From: an uncultured Bacteroidota bacterium | Lineage (GTDB): Bacteria; Bacteroidota; Bacteroidia; Chitinophagales; Chitinophagaceae | Length of the DNA stretch: 64,000 nt | Direction of reading: 5' to 3' | NCBI GenBank assembly: GCA_903882805.1 | Contig: CAIRYK010000042.1 | Coordinates: forward strand, 124,001 to 188,000 | Shown here: piece after piece, positions 16,733 to 25,683 of the stretch | Layout: the number at the start of each line of letters is the position of its first letter | How positions within the stretch are numbered: position 1 is the first letter of the stretch | The notes under the pieces: model-generated | The model's database searches: none | Told to the model about the DNA's origin: nothing | The model's input: only the letters and a program-made list of their open reading frames with translations | Translations under genes and position numbers: made by a program

Positions 16733-17641
16733 ATGCATTGGCTCATGCTCATCCGCTGGAAAAACTTGGCTATTGTGGCGCTTACGCAGTCACTGGTATG
16801 GTATTGCCTTTCTACCAAAGACGTTCGTTTGTCGGTTGGTATTTTTCTGCTTTTGTGTGTTTCTACCCTACTTATCACGGCAGCCGGCTACATTATCAAC
16901 GATATTTATGATACAGATATCGACGCCATCAACAAGCCCGACAGGCTGTTTATTGGCGCAGCTATTCCTAAGCGCCATGCACTATGGGTTTACTGGGGTT
17001 GCAATACCGCTGGACTGCTGCTGGCAATATTGGCAGGCTATTGCTATGGTGGAATTGAACTTGCATTGGTGCAGTTGGGGTGCATTTTGTTGCTATGGCT
17101 TTATTCGGCATACCTAAAGCGAACTCTCCTCATTGGCAATCTTGCCGTTGCGGCGCTTAGCTCTGTTGTTGTGATTATCATTATGCTGTACCAGCCCGTA
17201 ACCATTGCGCCAATGGCCGTTGCTCCTTCAATAATGGGTTTTTGTTACGCACTTTTCGCATTTATGGCCACTTGGCTCCGGGAGCTGGTAAAGGATATGG
17301 AAGATGCGCGCGGCGATGCCGCTTGTGGCAGCAGCACATTGCCCGTAAAATACGGTATACAGGTGGCTGGTATATGGGTATTTGCGCTTGTCATCAGCAT
17401 GATGTTGGCGCTGGGTTTTGCTGTTGTTCAGTTATTTTTGCTTCATTACTTTTACTTAGGGGGGTATATTGTTCTGTTATTACTCCTGCCAATGTCGACT
17501 TGGTCGGTGTTTATCGGAAAAAATAATACCCCGACACACTATCATAAAGCTGCCAATTGGCTGAAAGTGATTATGTTGCCGGGCATTTGCTCCCTTATTG
17601 TTTATTATTTAGAAACACAACACATTTTATGCGCCAGATAA
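16733..17641 (+). CDS. UbiA-family prenyltransferase
   Basis: 302 residues with about eight or nine membrane helices. The two Asp-rich motifs that bind the prenyl diphosphate through magnesium are present: NDIYDTDID (56-64) and DMEDARGD. The length and motifs match the Bacteroidota geranylgeranylglycerol-phosphate transferase-like branch of UbiA; the acceptor cannot be fixed from sequence, and a quinone precursor is another option. Its last 13 bp overlap the maf start. Confidence 0.87.
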   Translation: MHWLMLIRWKNLAIVALTQSLVWYCLSTKDVRLSVGIFLLLCVSTLLITAAGYIINDIYDTDIDAINKPDRLFIGAAIPKRHALWVYWGCNTAGLLLAILAGYCYGGIELALVQLGCILLLWLYSAYLKRTLLIGNLAVAALSSVVVIIIMLYQPVTIAPMAVAPSIMGFCYALFAFMATWLRELVKDMEDARGDAACGSSTLPVKYGIQVAGIWVFALVISMMLALGFAVVQLFLLHYFYLGGYIVLLLLLPMSTWSVFIGKNNTPTHYHKAANWLKVIMLPGICSLIVYYLETQHILCAR

Positions 17642-18198
17642 TACTTGCATCGCAGTCACCACGCCGCAAATGGCTGATGGAAATGGCTGAACTACAGTTT
17701 GATATTATTGTTGCAGATGTAGATGAAACCAACCCACCCGGTATGCCCGGCGACGATGTGCCTGAGTTTTTGGCGCGCAAAAAAGCTGCGGCAATAGCCC
17801 CAATAGCCCCCGAAGCAGTAATAGTAGCCGCCGACACCGTAGTACTGCTTGACCACCACATACTGGGTAAGCCAACAGACGAGGCCAATGCACTGGAAAT
17901 ACTCCGCCAATTATCTGGCCGTATGCACAAAGTAGTATCGGGCGTTTGCATTCGCGATGGAGCTAAGGAAGTGGGCTTTTCAGTAACTACCGAAGTTTAC
18001 TTCCGCGCGCTTACCGATGCGCAAATACGTCATTATGTAACCAACTACAAACCCTACGACAAAGCCGGCGCATACGCTATACAAGAATGGATAGGCGTAA
18101 CCGGCATAGAAAAAATAAACGGCGACTACTACAACGTAATGGGGCTACCCATAGGCGACCTTATTGTAGCGCTCAAAGATTTTGGCATAGGGGCATAG
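17629..18198 (+). CDS. maf: Maf-family nucleotide pyrophosphatase
   Basis: 189 residues from the ATG at 17629; an upstream in-frame Met at 17557 is inside the UbiA gene and adds non-family residues. Motifs are LASQSPRRKWLM at the N-terminus, VIVAADTVV and KPTDEANA, then the late YDKAGAYAIQEW and GDYYNVMGLP. Maf proteins hydrolyse non-canonical or excess nucleotides (dTTP, UTP and modified forms) to monophosphates and have been linked to septum inhibition. Start overlaps UbiA by 13 bp, so translation is coupled. Confidence 0.93.
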   Translation: MRQIILASQSPRRKWLMEMAELQFDIIVADVDETNPPGMPGDDVPEFLARKKAAAIAPIAPEAVIVAADTVVLLDHHILGKPTDEANALEILRQLSGRMHKVVSGVCIRDGAKEVGFSVTTEVYFRALTDAQIRHYVTNYKPYDKAGAYAIQEWIGVTGIEKINGDYYNVMGLPIGDLIVALKDFGIGA

Positions 18199-18204
18199 CG
18201 CGGG

Positions 18205-19353
18205 CTATGCCTCGTGCTCAGCAACGAGCTGCGCTACCTGCACCGCGGTTTGCGAACCCAGCGCCACGCCCATGCCGCCCATCCTGAAACCGCCAAAAAT
18301 ACGACTGGTAAAGGCCTGTACTATTGGTCGTTTGGTTCGTCCGAATGCCATGATTCCAGCCCAACGCTGGGCAATGGTGAACGGGGTGCCAGGTAGTATT
18401 ATTGTAGCTAGTTTTTCTTCAAGATCGGCTTGAATGCGGTCGTTGAGCGAAAAATTGGTGGTTGCCTCGCCTTCGAAGTCCAGATTGCGGCCGCCGCCAA
18501 ACAATACCCGACCATCTATCTCCCTGAAATAATAGTATCCTTTATCGAAGTGGTAAATACCCCTAAATTTCAGTCCCGGCACTGGTTCTGTTACCAACAC
18601 TTGTCCACGCCCGGGGGTAACATCTACGTCTGGTAGTAACGCTTTTGTAAAGGCATTAGTACATACCACCATTCGCCTGCAACGAAACGAATAAACTTCG
18701 CCCCTGAACGGGTCGGTTACCTGCACTGCTACGCCAATGGCGTCTTCTTCAAAACCCGCAACAGCAGCGCTGGTCTTTATTTCTATACCCATCTGCATGG
18801 CCAGCCCAAGCAAGGCGCGCATCATCATACCGCTATGTAGTTCGCCCTCGCACGTATTTTGTATCAGGTGTCGGGTGTAGCCAGCAGAAAAGCCAAATTC
18901 AGCAATCTTATTGTTCGCCAAAGTAAATGCCTGCACACCTGTAATCGGTCGAATTATTCTGTTCAGGTAATCGAGTTGATCTACTGCGGTGGTCTCAGTT
19001 TCGCCTATCAGCTCATAACTGCCGTTTGCTTTGTAGCCAATATTTTGGTCGCCAAGGCGGCCCCGCAGACGCTCCAATCCCTTCTTGCGCTCTGCAAACA
19101 AGTCAAGCACTTCTTGTTCGCTGGCATGTTGCAGATCGTCAAGCAGCTCTGTTGCGCTGCCCATGCAGGCAAAGCCGGCATTGCGCGTACTGGCGCCTGT
19201 GGGCAGCATACCTCGCTCCAGTACCAATATTTGAGCATCAGTGTAGCGTTCTTTCAGTTCAATAGCCGTACTCAAGCCTACCACGCCGGCTCCTAAAACT
19301 ATATAATCGTAGTTCAGAAAACTCTGTCTTTCCCAATAGCTGAACATAAACAT
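18205..19353 (-). CDS. FAD-dependent oxidoreductase (DAO family)
   Basis: 382 residues. The dinucleotide loop GAGVVG (21-26) with LVLERG some 20 residues later binds the ADP part of FAD, and the C-terminal FGGFRMGGMGVALGSQ closes the flavin site. TGASTRNAGFACMGS is the DAO-family segment after the first helix. Relatives oxidise amino acids, glycine or sarcosine, and some lack a known substrate. Convergent with maf, six bases apart, with no room for a separate terminator. Confidence 0.87.
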   Translation of the reverse strand: MFMFSYWERQSFLNYDYIVLGAGVVGLSTAIELKERYTDAQILVLERGMLPTGASTRNAGFACMGSATELLDDLQHASEQEVLDLFAERKKGLERLRGRLGDQNIGYKANGSYELIGETETTAVDQLDYLNRIIRPITGVQAFTLANNKIAEFGFSAGYTRHLIQNTCEGELHSGMMMRALLGLAMQMGIEIKTSAAVAGFEEDAIGVAVQVTDPFRGEVYSFRCRRMVVCTNAFTKALLPDVDVTPGRGQVLVTEPVPGLKFRGIYHFDKGYYYFREIDGRVLFGGGRNLDFEGEATTNFSLNDRIQADLEEKLATIILPGTPFTIAQRWAGIMAFGRTKRPIVQAFTSRIFGGFRMGGMGVALGSQTAVQVAQLVAEHEA

Positions 19354-19382
19354 TTTTTCGTTTTACTTCCCTTAACCAATTT

Positions 19383-19547
19383 TGCAATACGGTATAATAC
19401 CGTTTGGACATTAAAAATCGCCATTCGGGCATTGTTGCGACGCTACGGGGCGCAGCCTATAAATAATACATAACTCAACTACAAACCTGTAGCGCCTAAC
19501 GGCGCAATGACATGCTTAGGGCCGAATTTTAATCGATTTGGTATAAA
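19383..19547. repeat. MITE-like element with imperfect terminal inverted repeats
   Basis: About 165 bp in the gap between two genes. The ends are related in inverted orientation (TTAAAAATCGCCATTCGGGC on the left, the complement of GCCGAATTTTAATCGATTT on the right). Inside are a perfect 7-bp inverted repeat (ACGGTAT, A, ATACCGT at 19389-19403) and GC-rich arms around GCGACGCTACGGGGCGC and GTAGCGCCTAACGGCGC. There is no coding capacity. The shape is that of a short non-autonomous repeat. Confidence 0.5.
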
Positions 19548-19640
19548 CTTACAAATTCTTAGCCCACCACAAATAAAAATGCTTATGCGCCGCTGTAAAA
19601 ACGACGCATAAGCAGGATAAAATAGAAACAGGAAAAGATA

Positions 19641-21119
19641 TTAGAAGGATACGGTTACAGAGATGGTCGTTTGAACATCGCCGTTGCACACAGTGATAAT
19701 GGCATTACCGGGGCTAACTGGAATTAACTGATTGGTTGTTGCATCTACAGTACAAACGGTCATATTGTCTGAGCAGAATTTCAGAACCGCGCCTGCAACT
19801 GGGTTGTTAGAAGCATCGAGCGCCTGCGCTGATACCGCTTGCGGGCCGCCTGTGATGTTGAGGTTGACAGAAGCCGGGGCAGAAATATGCGTAACGCCGG
19901 CTGCCTTAGTACCACAATCGCAATCGCTTACGCTTATCACTGCCACACCCGGATCTATGGTTGGCGAGGTAACATGCGCGATCACAATAGTGCTCAGGAA
20001 TGGAGTGGTAGATGTTGCTTTCATATGCACCATACCAGTATTCTCATCTACGGTTGCAATGTCGAAGTAACCGCCTGTGTAGGGCACTTCCCATTTAAGA
20101 CCTGCTGGCATAGTAATTTCAGACACTGCTTTAGTTGAGTGGTCTACAGTATAGGCCTTCGCCACTAGTTGCTTGTAACCATCTGGGGCGATGCTGGCCA
20201 TGTAGGGCGTTACAATAATAGCAGTGTCGGGCAATACCTGTACTTCTGCCTGTCCTACTATGCCTTTGGCGGTTGCAGTTATGATAGTGCTACCCAATTG
20301 CAATGCCGTTACTTTACCGCTTGCATCTACCGTAGCCACGCTTGGGTCTTGCGACGCCCAAGTAAATGTAGAAGACACCTCATTACCTGATACATTGAAC
20401 GCCTTTGCAGAAAAGGTAACGTTGTCGCCGCGGAAAATGTTGGCTCCACCTGGCGTCACTGCTACTCGCGCTACAGGCAAGGTTACAGGCGGCATACCTA
20501 CCACCATTACTGGTATATATACTTTGTTGTTTGCCGACAGACCGTTGCCGGTTACTGTAATCAGGCAAGAGCCTGCAGCCAGAAAGCTCACTTCGCCTGT
20601 GCTGCTTACAGTAGCCACACTTGGGTTGCTGGAGCTGTAGGAGTAGCCGCTTATTGTGCTCGTGCCTATGTACACAGGTAACAATGGAATAGTACCAGCT
20701 CCGGTTGTCCACACAATGGCCGATGGAACAACATTAAACAATGCCGGCGTATATACGCCTACAGGCACAGTAGCAGTCAGCTCTTTACCGCCTGTAGTTA
20801 CTTTTGCGGTTACCGTTCCGAAACCAGTGCCTGAACCGGTAAAGATATTGCCGCTGAAAGCTCCTATACTCGCTCCGCCATCGCCGATTACTGTCCATGT
20901 TGCATTTGCAGCCGGAGTTGTTTCCCCTTTGCCGTTAACAATTACTGCCGTGTATGGCATTGCCTGACCGGGCTCAAGATTAAGCGCTCCCGACTGGATA
21001 AACAGCGCAACATCTGATGACGACGAGGAACCTGAGTCGCTTTTCTTACAACTCTGCCATGTAAACGTGGTGGCAAATGCTACTGCCAGCAGGCCTAAAA
21101 TTGTTAGTGTCTTTTTCAT
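19641..21119 (-). CDS. Lipoprotein with bacterial Ig-like (Big_2) domains
   Basis: 492 residues from the ATG at 21117-21119; a frame from 21206 has no signal features in its first 29 residues and crosses the promoter. The signal peptide ends in a lipobox (TWQSC, Cys at about 23), followed by a KKSDSGSSSSS linker. Then come repeated Big_2 modules (about 90 residues each) with the signature SSNPSVATVSSTGEVSFLAA, a second copy with SQDPSVATVDASGKVTALQL, and more diverged ones. It is probably anchored in the outer membrane and exposed. A promoter box and three palindromic repeats lie upstream, and the regulator gene lies next to it. Confidence 0.88.
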   Translation of the reverse strand: MKKTLTILGLLAVAFATTFTWQSCKKSDSGSSSSSDVALFIQSGALNLEPGQAMPYTAVIVNGKGETTPAANATWTVIGDGGASIGAFSGNIFTGSGTGFGTVTAKVTTGGKELTATVPVGVYTPALFNVVPSAIVWTTGAGTIPLLPVYIGTSTISGYSYSSSNPSVATVSSTGEVSFLAAGSCLITVTGNGLSANNKVYIPVMVVGMPPVTLPVARVAVTPGGANIFRGDNVTFSAKAFNVSGNEVSSTFTWASQDPSVATVDASGKVTALQLGSTIITATAKGIVGQAEVQVLPDTAIIVTPYMASIAPDGYKQLVAKAYTVDHSTKAVSEITMPAGLKWEVPYTGGYFDIATVDENTGMVHMKATSTTPFLSTIVIAHVTSPTIDPGVAVISVSDCDCGTKAAGVTHISAPASVNLNITGGPQAVSAQALDASNNPVAGAVLKFCSDNMTVCTVDATTNQLIPVSPGNAIITVCNGDVQTTISVTVSF

Positions 21120-21229
21120 TTTTCTGTGTTTAAACGTTTGTTTTTGAGATACTTGGTTTCCGATTTTCGGCGGCTGTTTCACTTTGTTGACAGCGAAAAC
21201 CGCCATTTGTGATTAGCTTTATTTGAAAC

Positions 21230-21237
21230 CAAAAGTA
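21230..21237 (-). promoter_or_regulatory. -7 promoter element of the Ig-like lipoprotein gene
   Basis: Minus strand TACTTTTG, full TAnnTTTG match, 110 bp before the ATG at 21119. The box lies upstream of the alternative start at 21206, so that start cannot be excluded by position alone; the signal peptide decides for 21119. Confidence 0.5.
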
Positions 21238-21268
21238 GACTCACGCACTCCTACAGGCGTTAAAAGAT

Positions 21269-21310
21269 GTTGCAAAAACGTTCAAATTTGTTGCAACAGA
21301 GCGTTGCAAC
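21269..21310. promoter_or_regulatory. Triple GTTGCAAC repeat, possible operator
   Basis: Three copies of the 8-bp palindrome GTTGCAAC, or a one-base variant, lie at 21269-21276 (GTTGCAAA), 21290-21297 and 21303-21310. The first two are 21 bp apart, two turns of the helix. The set lies 31 bp upstream of the -7 box of the lipoprotein gene, where an activator would bind. The adjacent hybrid regulator has an AraC-type DNA-binding domain, a family that often binds repeats of this spacing. The link is inference. Confidence 0.5.
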
Positions 21311-21398
21311 ATTCATTTTCTATGAAAAGAAGGCAAAAAGGCTATCGAAAGCTAGCGCAATGAATCAGATGGACCGAAAAACACGCTATAACGCTCTA

Positions 21399-24014
21399 TT
21401 ATTTTTCGTTTGAGCCCTCCATGCTTGGGGGATAGCCAAAGTGATCGGTAAAGCACTTGGTGAAATAAGATTGCGAGGTAAACCCTGTTGCATAGGCCGT
21501 TTCAGTAATATTACTACCTCCTTGTCGCAACAACTGTTGCGCCTTTTCCAACCTTATTGTGCGTATGAGTTCAGATGGAGAGAATCCCGTCAACGCTTTT
21601 ATTTTGCGCTGAAAATGGCTTCTATTTACATTCATCAACTCCGCCAGCAATTCCACAGAAAGCTGAGCGTCGTCGAGTCGCTCGTTGATAATATCCAAGC
21701 ACTTCCGAGCAAACGGATCCATGGGTCGCGCCGGTATTTCGGACGCAGCCGCTGCTGTTTCGTCATTCAGCTGACTTCTATTTGCCAGCTGCGCCATATC
21801 GAGCAGGTTGGCAACCAGCGCCGCCAACTCGTCTGGTAAAAACGGCTTAACCATATAGGCTTGCGCGCCTGCGCCCATCGCTTCCATTTTGGCTTCTGCC
21901 GATGCTTTTGCGCTTAACGCTACAACCGGTATATGCCTTGTTCGCATATCCGCTTTCAGCTCTTTCAGCAGCGTTATTCCGTCCTTAACCGGCATCATTA
22001 TATCGGTAACTACAATATCGGGCTGCTCGTCAGCGAGCGCGGCAAGAGCTTCCACCCCATTTGTTGCAGTTATTACCTTGTAGCCTTTGCCTTGCAGCAA
22101 CCTGCGGTTAAAGTCCAATATGTCTTTGTCGTCTTCTACGAGCAAAACAATAGCCGCGCCTTCTGCAGGTAAAGTCGTTGGGCCCGATAACTGCTGCTTT
22201 GCAAAACTCAGTGTCACGGTAAACACTGCTCCTTGACCCGGTTCGCTCACTATATTAATATCGCCCTTCATCAGCCCTACCAACTCCTGCACCAGCGACA
22301 GGCCTATCCCTATGCCCTTTGTTCCCGCATTTTCCTGATTGCGCGTTCTGTAAAACCTGTCGAAAATGCGCTGTTGATCGTCAAGAGCTATACCTGGACC
22401 TGTGTCCCATACGCTAATTGTATAATTCATGCGCCCGTTGCCCAGCTGTACCCCCACCTCTATACCCACGCTGCCACCGTCGGGCGTATATTTTATGGCA
22501 TTGCTCAGCAAGTTACCCACTACCTTTTCCAGTGCATCCTTATCGAACATAACGTTACCAACGCCAGGCTCTACTTGCACTGTGGTTTTGATGTTTTTTT
22601 CGCGCGCCTGCGCTACATACTGTGTTACCAGTGTTTCTAAAAATTCACTCACATTACCTACTCGCTCTTCCAGCTTGTATTTTGCTGCGTCAATTTTTGA
22701 GATATCGAGCATCTGATTGATAAGCTCGTTCAACCTATTGGTATTGCGCTCTGCCATATCCAACTGATACACCATTTCGGGGTCGGTTATTTTACTTTGC
22801 AGTGTCTTCACCGGTCCTTGTATCATGCTTAGCGGCGTACGTATTTCGTGGGCTACATTTGCAAAAAATCTGCTTTTTGCCTCATCCACTTTCTTTTGCA
22901 CCCTCGACCTGATCGTAACATAGCCAAATAATACAATTCCTATTAGGGCAAGCAAAGTAAACACCAGTATTATCAACAATACCTTATTGCGTTGTTTCTG
23001 CACTTCCACATTTGCTGTTTCCAGTTTTAGTTGCTGGTCTTGTATTGTTTGCCGGTTTTTTTCTCCTTCAAACTGCTTATCAAGGCGCACCACATAATTA
23101 TTGAAATCGCTTTTGCTCAGCGAATCCTGCAACATTGCATATTTGTATAAATAATCGTAGGCATTCTTATAGTCGTGCAGCGCGGCATAGGCTTCTGCCA
23201 TAGTTCCGTATACATGCGCTACTTCCTTTTTAAATCCAAAACGCTCAGCGGCGTCCATCGACTTGTGGTAGTATTTTAATGCTTCTTTATGGTTGCCGCG
23301 CTCCTCATACAGAAAGCCAATATTAAAAATAGCCTTGTACATCTGCGCTTCGTTGCCGGCCAGTTTCCAGGCATCGTAGGCGCGCAAATAATAAATTTCA
23401 GCCGAATCGGGCCTACCAGTATACTCCATCACCGCCCCGCGATTTATATAATAGTAGCCTCTCAGCGGTATATTATCTGTTCGCGACAGTATGTCGGCCA
23501 CTTCATTCAGGGCTACAATAGCGCTGTCGTATTCTTTCAAAAAATCGTGCATCACCGCCAGATTTACCAATTGGTTGCCCAGGCTATCTTTGCTATTCAG
23601 CGATCGGCAAAGCGACAATTGCATCTGGTAGTAGCTTTTCGCTTCTTTAATGTGTTGCTGCGCATAATAAGCAAAGCCAATCTCGCCATACAGCGCAGCA
23701 ATTTCTTTCTTATCCTCTGCCGGCCTGCACATGCTCAGCGCTTCGAAATACAGCGCTACTCCTTCTTTTTCTTTATGCAGATTAAACAACGCCTTACCCT
23801 TTAGGGTCATTGCATTTATGCGATCTTGTCGATTATTGTTAGCGGCAGCGTTTTGTAAGGCTATGTCAGCAAAATGCAGCGCTGAGTCGGGCTTTTTGAG
23901 TTTAACGTACCCACGCGATTGTTCAAGCAGTCGCTCTACAACTGCTGATTGGGCAATAGACGTACCATTATGCAAACACAACAACCATAAAATACCTAAA
24001 AAAATTATCCGCAT
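21399..24014 (-). CDS. Hybrid two-component regulator: TPR, kinase, receiver, AraC
   Basis: 871 residues. Signal peptide (1-22), TPR repeats (about 30-310), coiled coil, membrane helix (about 345-367), dimerisation domain with the phospho-His in VAHEIRTPLS (His389), ATPase domain (NLLSNAIKYTPDG, then WDTGPGIA and GIGLSLV), receiver domain with phospho-acceptor Asp671 in VVTDIMMP, and a C-terminal AraC-type HTH (LAELMNVNRSHFQRKIKAL, then ETAYATGFTSQSYFTKCF). All signalling steps sit in one protein. Unlike the sugar-sensing hybrid systems it has a TPR, not a beta-propeller, sensor. It lies directly upstream, same strand, of the Ig-like lipoprotein gene, its likely target. Confidence 0.94.
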   Translation of the reverse strand: MRIIFLGILWLLCLHNGTSIAQSAVVERLLEQSRGYVKLKKPDSALHFADIALQNAAANNNRQDRINAMTLKGKALFNLHKEKEGVALYFEALSMCRPAEDKKEIAALYGEIGFAYYAQQHIKEAKSYYQMQLSLCRSLNSKDSLGNQLVNLAVMHDFLKEYDSAIVALNEVADILSRTDNIPLRGYYYINRGAVMEYTGRPDSAEIYYLRAYDAWKLAGNEAQMYKAIFNIGFLYEERGNHKEALKYYHKSMDAAERFGFKKEVAHVYGTMAEAYAALHDYKNAYDYLYKYAMLQDSLSKSDFNNYVVRLDKQFEGEKNRQTIQDQQLKLETANVEVQKQRNKVLLIILVFTLLALIGIVLFGYVTIRSRVQKKVDEAKSRFFANVAHEIRTPLSMIQGPVKTLQSKITDPEMVYQLDMAERNTNRLNELINQMLDISKIDAAKYKLEERVGNVSEFLETLVTQYVAQAREKNIKTTVQVEPGVGNVMFDKDALEKVVGNLLSNAIKYTPDGGSVGIEVGVQLGNGRMNYTISVWDTGPGIALDDQQRIFDRFYRTRNQENAGTKGIGIGLSLVQELVGLMKGDINIVSEPGQGAVFTVTLSFAKQQLSGPTTLPAEGAAIVLLVEDDKDILDFNRRLLQGKGYKVITATNGVEALAALADEQPDIVVTDIMMPVKDGITLLKELKADMRTRHIPVVALSAKASAEAKMEAMGAGAQAYMVKPFLPDELAALVANLLDMAQLANRSQLNDETAAAASEIPARPMDPFARKCLDIINERLDDAQLSVELLAELMNVNRSHFQRKIKALTGFSPSELIRTIRLEKAQQLLRQGGSNITETAYATGFTSQSYFTKCFTDHFGYPPSMEGSNEK

Positions 24015-24052
24015 ACACCCCGTTTGATATTAGTAGTCTACCATTATATAAG

Positions 24053-24060
24053 CAAAAGTA
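24053..24060 (-). promoter_or_regulatory. -7 promoter element of the hybrid regulator gene
   Basis: Minus strand TACTTTTG, identical to the box of the lipoprotein gene, 38 bp before the ATG at 24014. Confidence 0.45.
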
Positions 24061-24218
24061 TTGCCAAATTGCAATAATTGCTTGTTAACTGCTATTGTAG
24101 TTTCGCAACTGCTGTATTAATAGTCCCTAGACGAAGAAAACAAGGTAATATTCATTTATTTGCAACCCGGCTTACAACGCAGGTATTAACGGTAATAGTG
24201 TATTTTTACCGCTGCAAC

Positions 24219-25139
24219 ATGGCAAAACGTATTTCCATACTCATCATTACCTACAATCGGCCCGCCGATTTGCTGGAGCTATTGCAAAACATCAGCGAAC
24301 AAAAAGACTTTGATGCTGTTATTGAGGAGATACTCCTACTCAATAATGCATCTACAGACGATTATACTCCTGTTACTCAATTTATCAAACAGCATACCGA
24401 GTTAAGAATTGCCTACATCGATTCGCCAAGCAATTTGGGGGTAGCGCGCGGCCGCAACCGGCTGCTGACTCATGCCAAAGGCGATATAATATTAAGCCTC
24501 GACGACGACATGGTATTTACTCAACCAGATGATCTGTTGCGGCTTTCTACACTATTTGAAGAACCTTATTTTAGAGAAGCGCATACAGGCGTCATTACAT
24601 TCAGGGTATTGTATTACGATAATCGGCAAGTGCAGATTACCGCATTCCCGCACAAAAAATACGACCAATACAAGGATAAACCACAGTTTCTTACAGCTTA
24701 TTTTGCAGGAGGGGCGCACATCATGCTGCGCGAGGCCCTTAATGTTACCGGACTTTACCCCGAAGACTTTCATTACGGTATGGAAGAATACGACCTCAGC
24801 TACCGATTACTCAATGCCGGGTACACCATTGGGTACGATAATAAAGTAACAGTGCTGCACAAGGAGTCGCCGCTGGGCAGGCAACCAAGCTTTAAAAAGC
24901 TACAAATGCAGTGGATAAATAAAAGCAAAGTTGCCTGGCGCTACCTACCCTTTTTCTATTTTGCCACTACGGCATTAAGCTGGGGCATACAATACATGAA
25001 AGAAGCAAAGGGGCATTGGGGCGCGTTTTTTTCTGCTATCGGGCAAATTCTGGCTATACCCTTTACCGAAAAAACACAACGCATCAGCGGAGCTACGCTA
25101 CAGTACCTGAAAAAAGTGGAAGCTCGCCTCAAATACTAA
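24219..25139 (+). CDS. Family 2 glycosyltransferase
   Basis: 306 residues from the ATG at 24219; a frame from 24078 adds 47 residues that do not fit the family. The GT-A fold starts at RISILIITYNRPADLLELL, with the nucleotide-sugar region LLNNASTDD, the metal-binding LSLDDDMVF and the later catalytic region YGMEEYDLSYRLL. Soluble or peripheral, with a short hydrophobic stretch near the end (FFYFATTALSWGIQY). It transfers one sugar to an acceptor, probably a surface glycan. Divergent from the hybrid regulator gene. Confidence 0.88.
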   Translation: MAKRISILIITYNRPADLLELLQNISEQKDFDAVIEEILLLNNASTDDYTPVTQFIKQHTELRIAYIDSPSNLGVARGRNRLLTHAKGDIILSLDDDMVFTQPDDLLRLSTLFEEPYFREAHTGVITFRVLYYDNRQVQITAFPHKKYDQYKDKPQFLTAYFAGGAHIMLREALNVTGLYPEDFHYGMEEYDLSYRLLNAGYTIGYDNKVTVLHKESPLGRQPSFKKLQMQWINKSKVAWRYLPFFYFATTALSWGIQYMKEAKGHWGAFFSAIGQILAIPFTEKTQRISGATLQYLKKVEARLKY

Positions 25140-25180
25140 CCCAAACCAGCAAACAGCCCCTTACGGCACACTAAAAAAAA

Positions 25181-25201
25181 CTGCCCCCTAAATGGAGGCA
25201 G
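25181..25201 (-). terminator. Rho-independent terminator after the 121-residue gene
   Basis: On the minus strand an 8-bp stem with one mismatch (CTGCCTCC ... GGGGGCAG) is followed by eight T. It lies 28 bp past the stop at 25229. Confidence 0.75.
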
Positions 25202-25228
25202 ATTGAGTACAATTAGTTTTTGTAAGGC

Positions 25229-25594
25229 TTAATAATAAGCTTGGGTAGACGCTTCTGATGCTATAGAGGTAAATTCAGCATGGCTCCTGTATCCTCTATT
25301 TTTGCTTAACCAGGCGGATAGGTCTTCATGCACCATTTCCATGCCATCTTTCGATTTGGCTATTATCAAAACCTCAAATTGTTTCCCGCTATAATCGTGC
25401 GATAATGCCATACCTGCATCATTAAACAGCAAGTAATAGACCATAAATCTATTACGAGATTGTTCCTCGTAAGGGGCGACAACTATACAGTCGATGGTGG
25501 CGCAAATGCCCTCCTGAAAAGGTTGTCCAACCAAGTATTGGAACTCTGCGCACTTTAGTTCAGCTTCTTTTTGAGTATATGGACCAGGTATCAT
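25229..25594 (-). CDS. Hypothetical protein, 121 residues
   Basis: Soluble, mixed alpha/beta, with no signal peptide. Visible pieces are YTQKEAELKCAEFQYLVGQP, then GKQFEVLIIAKSKDG, and a C-terminal SEASTQAYY. The gene has its own hairpin terminator and good codon structure, so it is real. I do not recognise a family. The strand-helix alternation and small size would fit a cytoplasmic single-domain protein. Confidence 0.7.
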   Translation of the reverse strand: MIPGPYTQKEAELKCAEFQYLVGQPFQEGICATIDCIVVAPYEEQSRNRFMVYYLLFNDAGMALSHDYSGKQFEVLIIAKSKDGMEMVHEDLSAWLSKNRGYRSHAEFTSIASEASTQAYY

Positions 25595-25683
25595 AATGCT
25601 TATAAATTCTTAAGCAATATAGGGCTATTGCCCGAATTTCGTAAAAATTAATACGCTAATAACACCTAAATAACTTAATTTGT

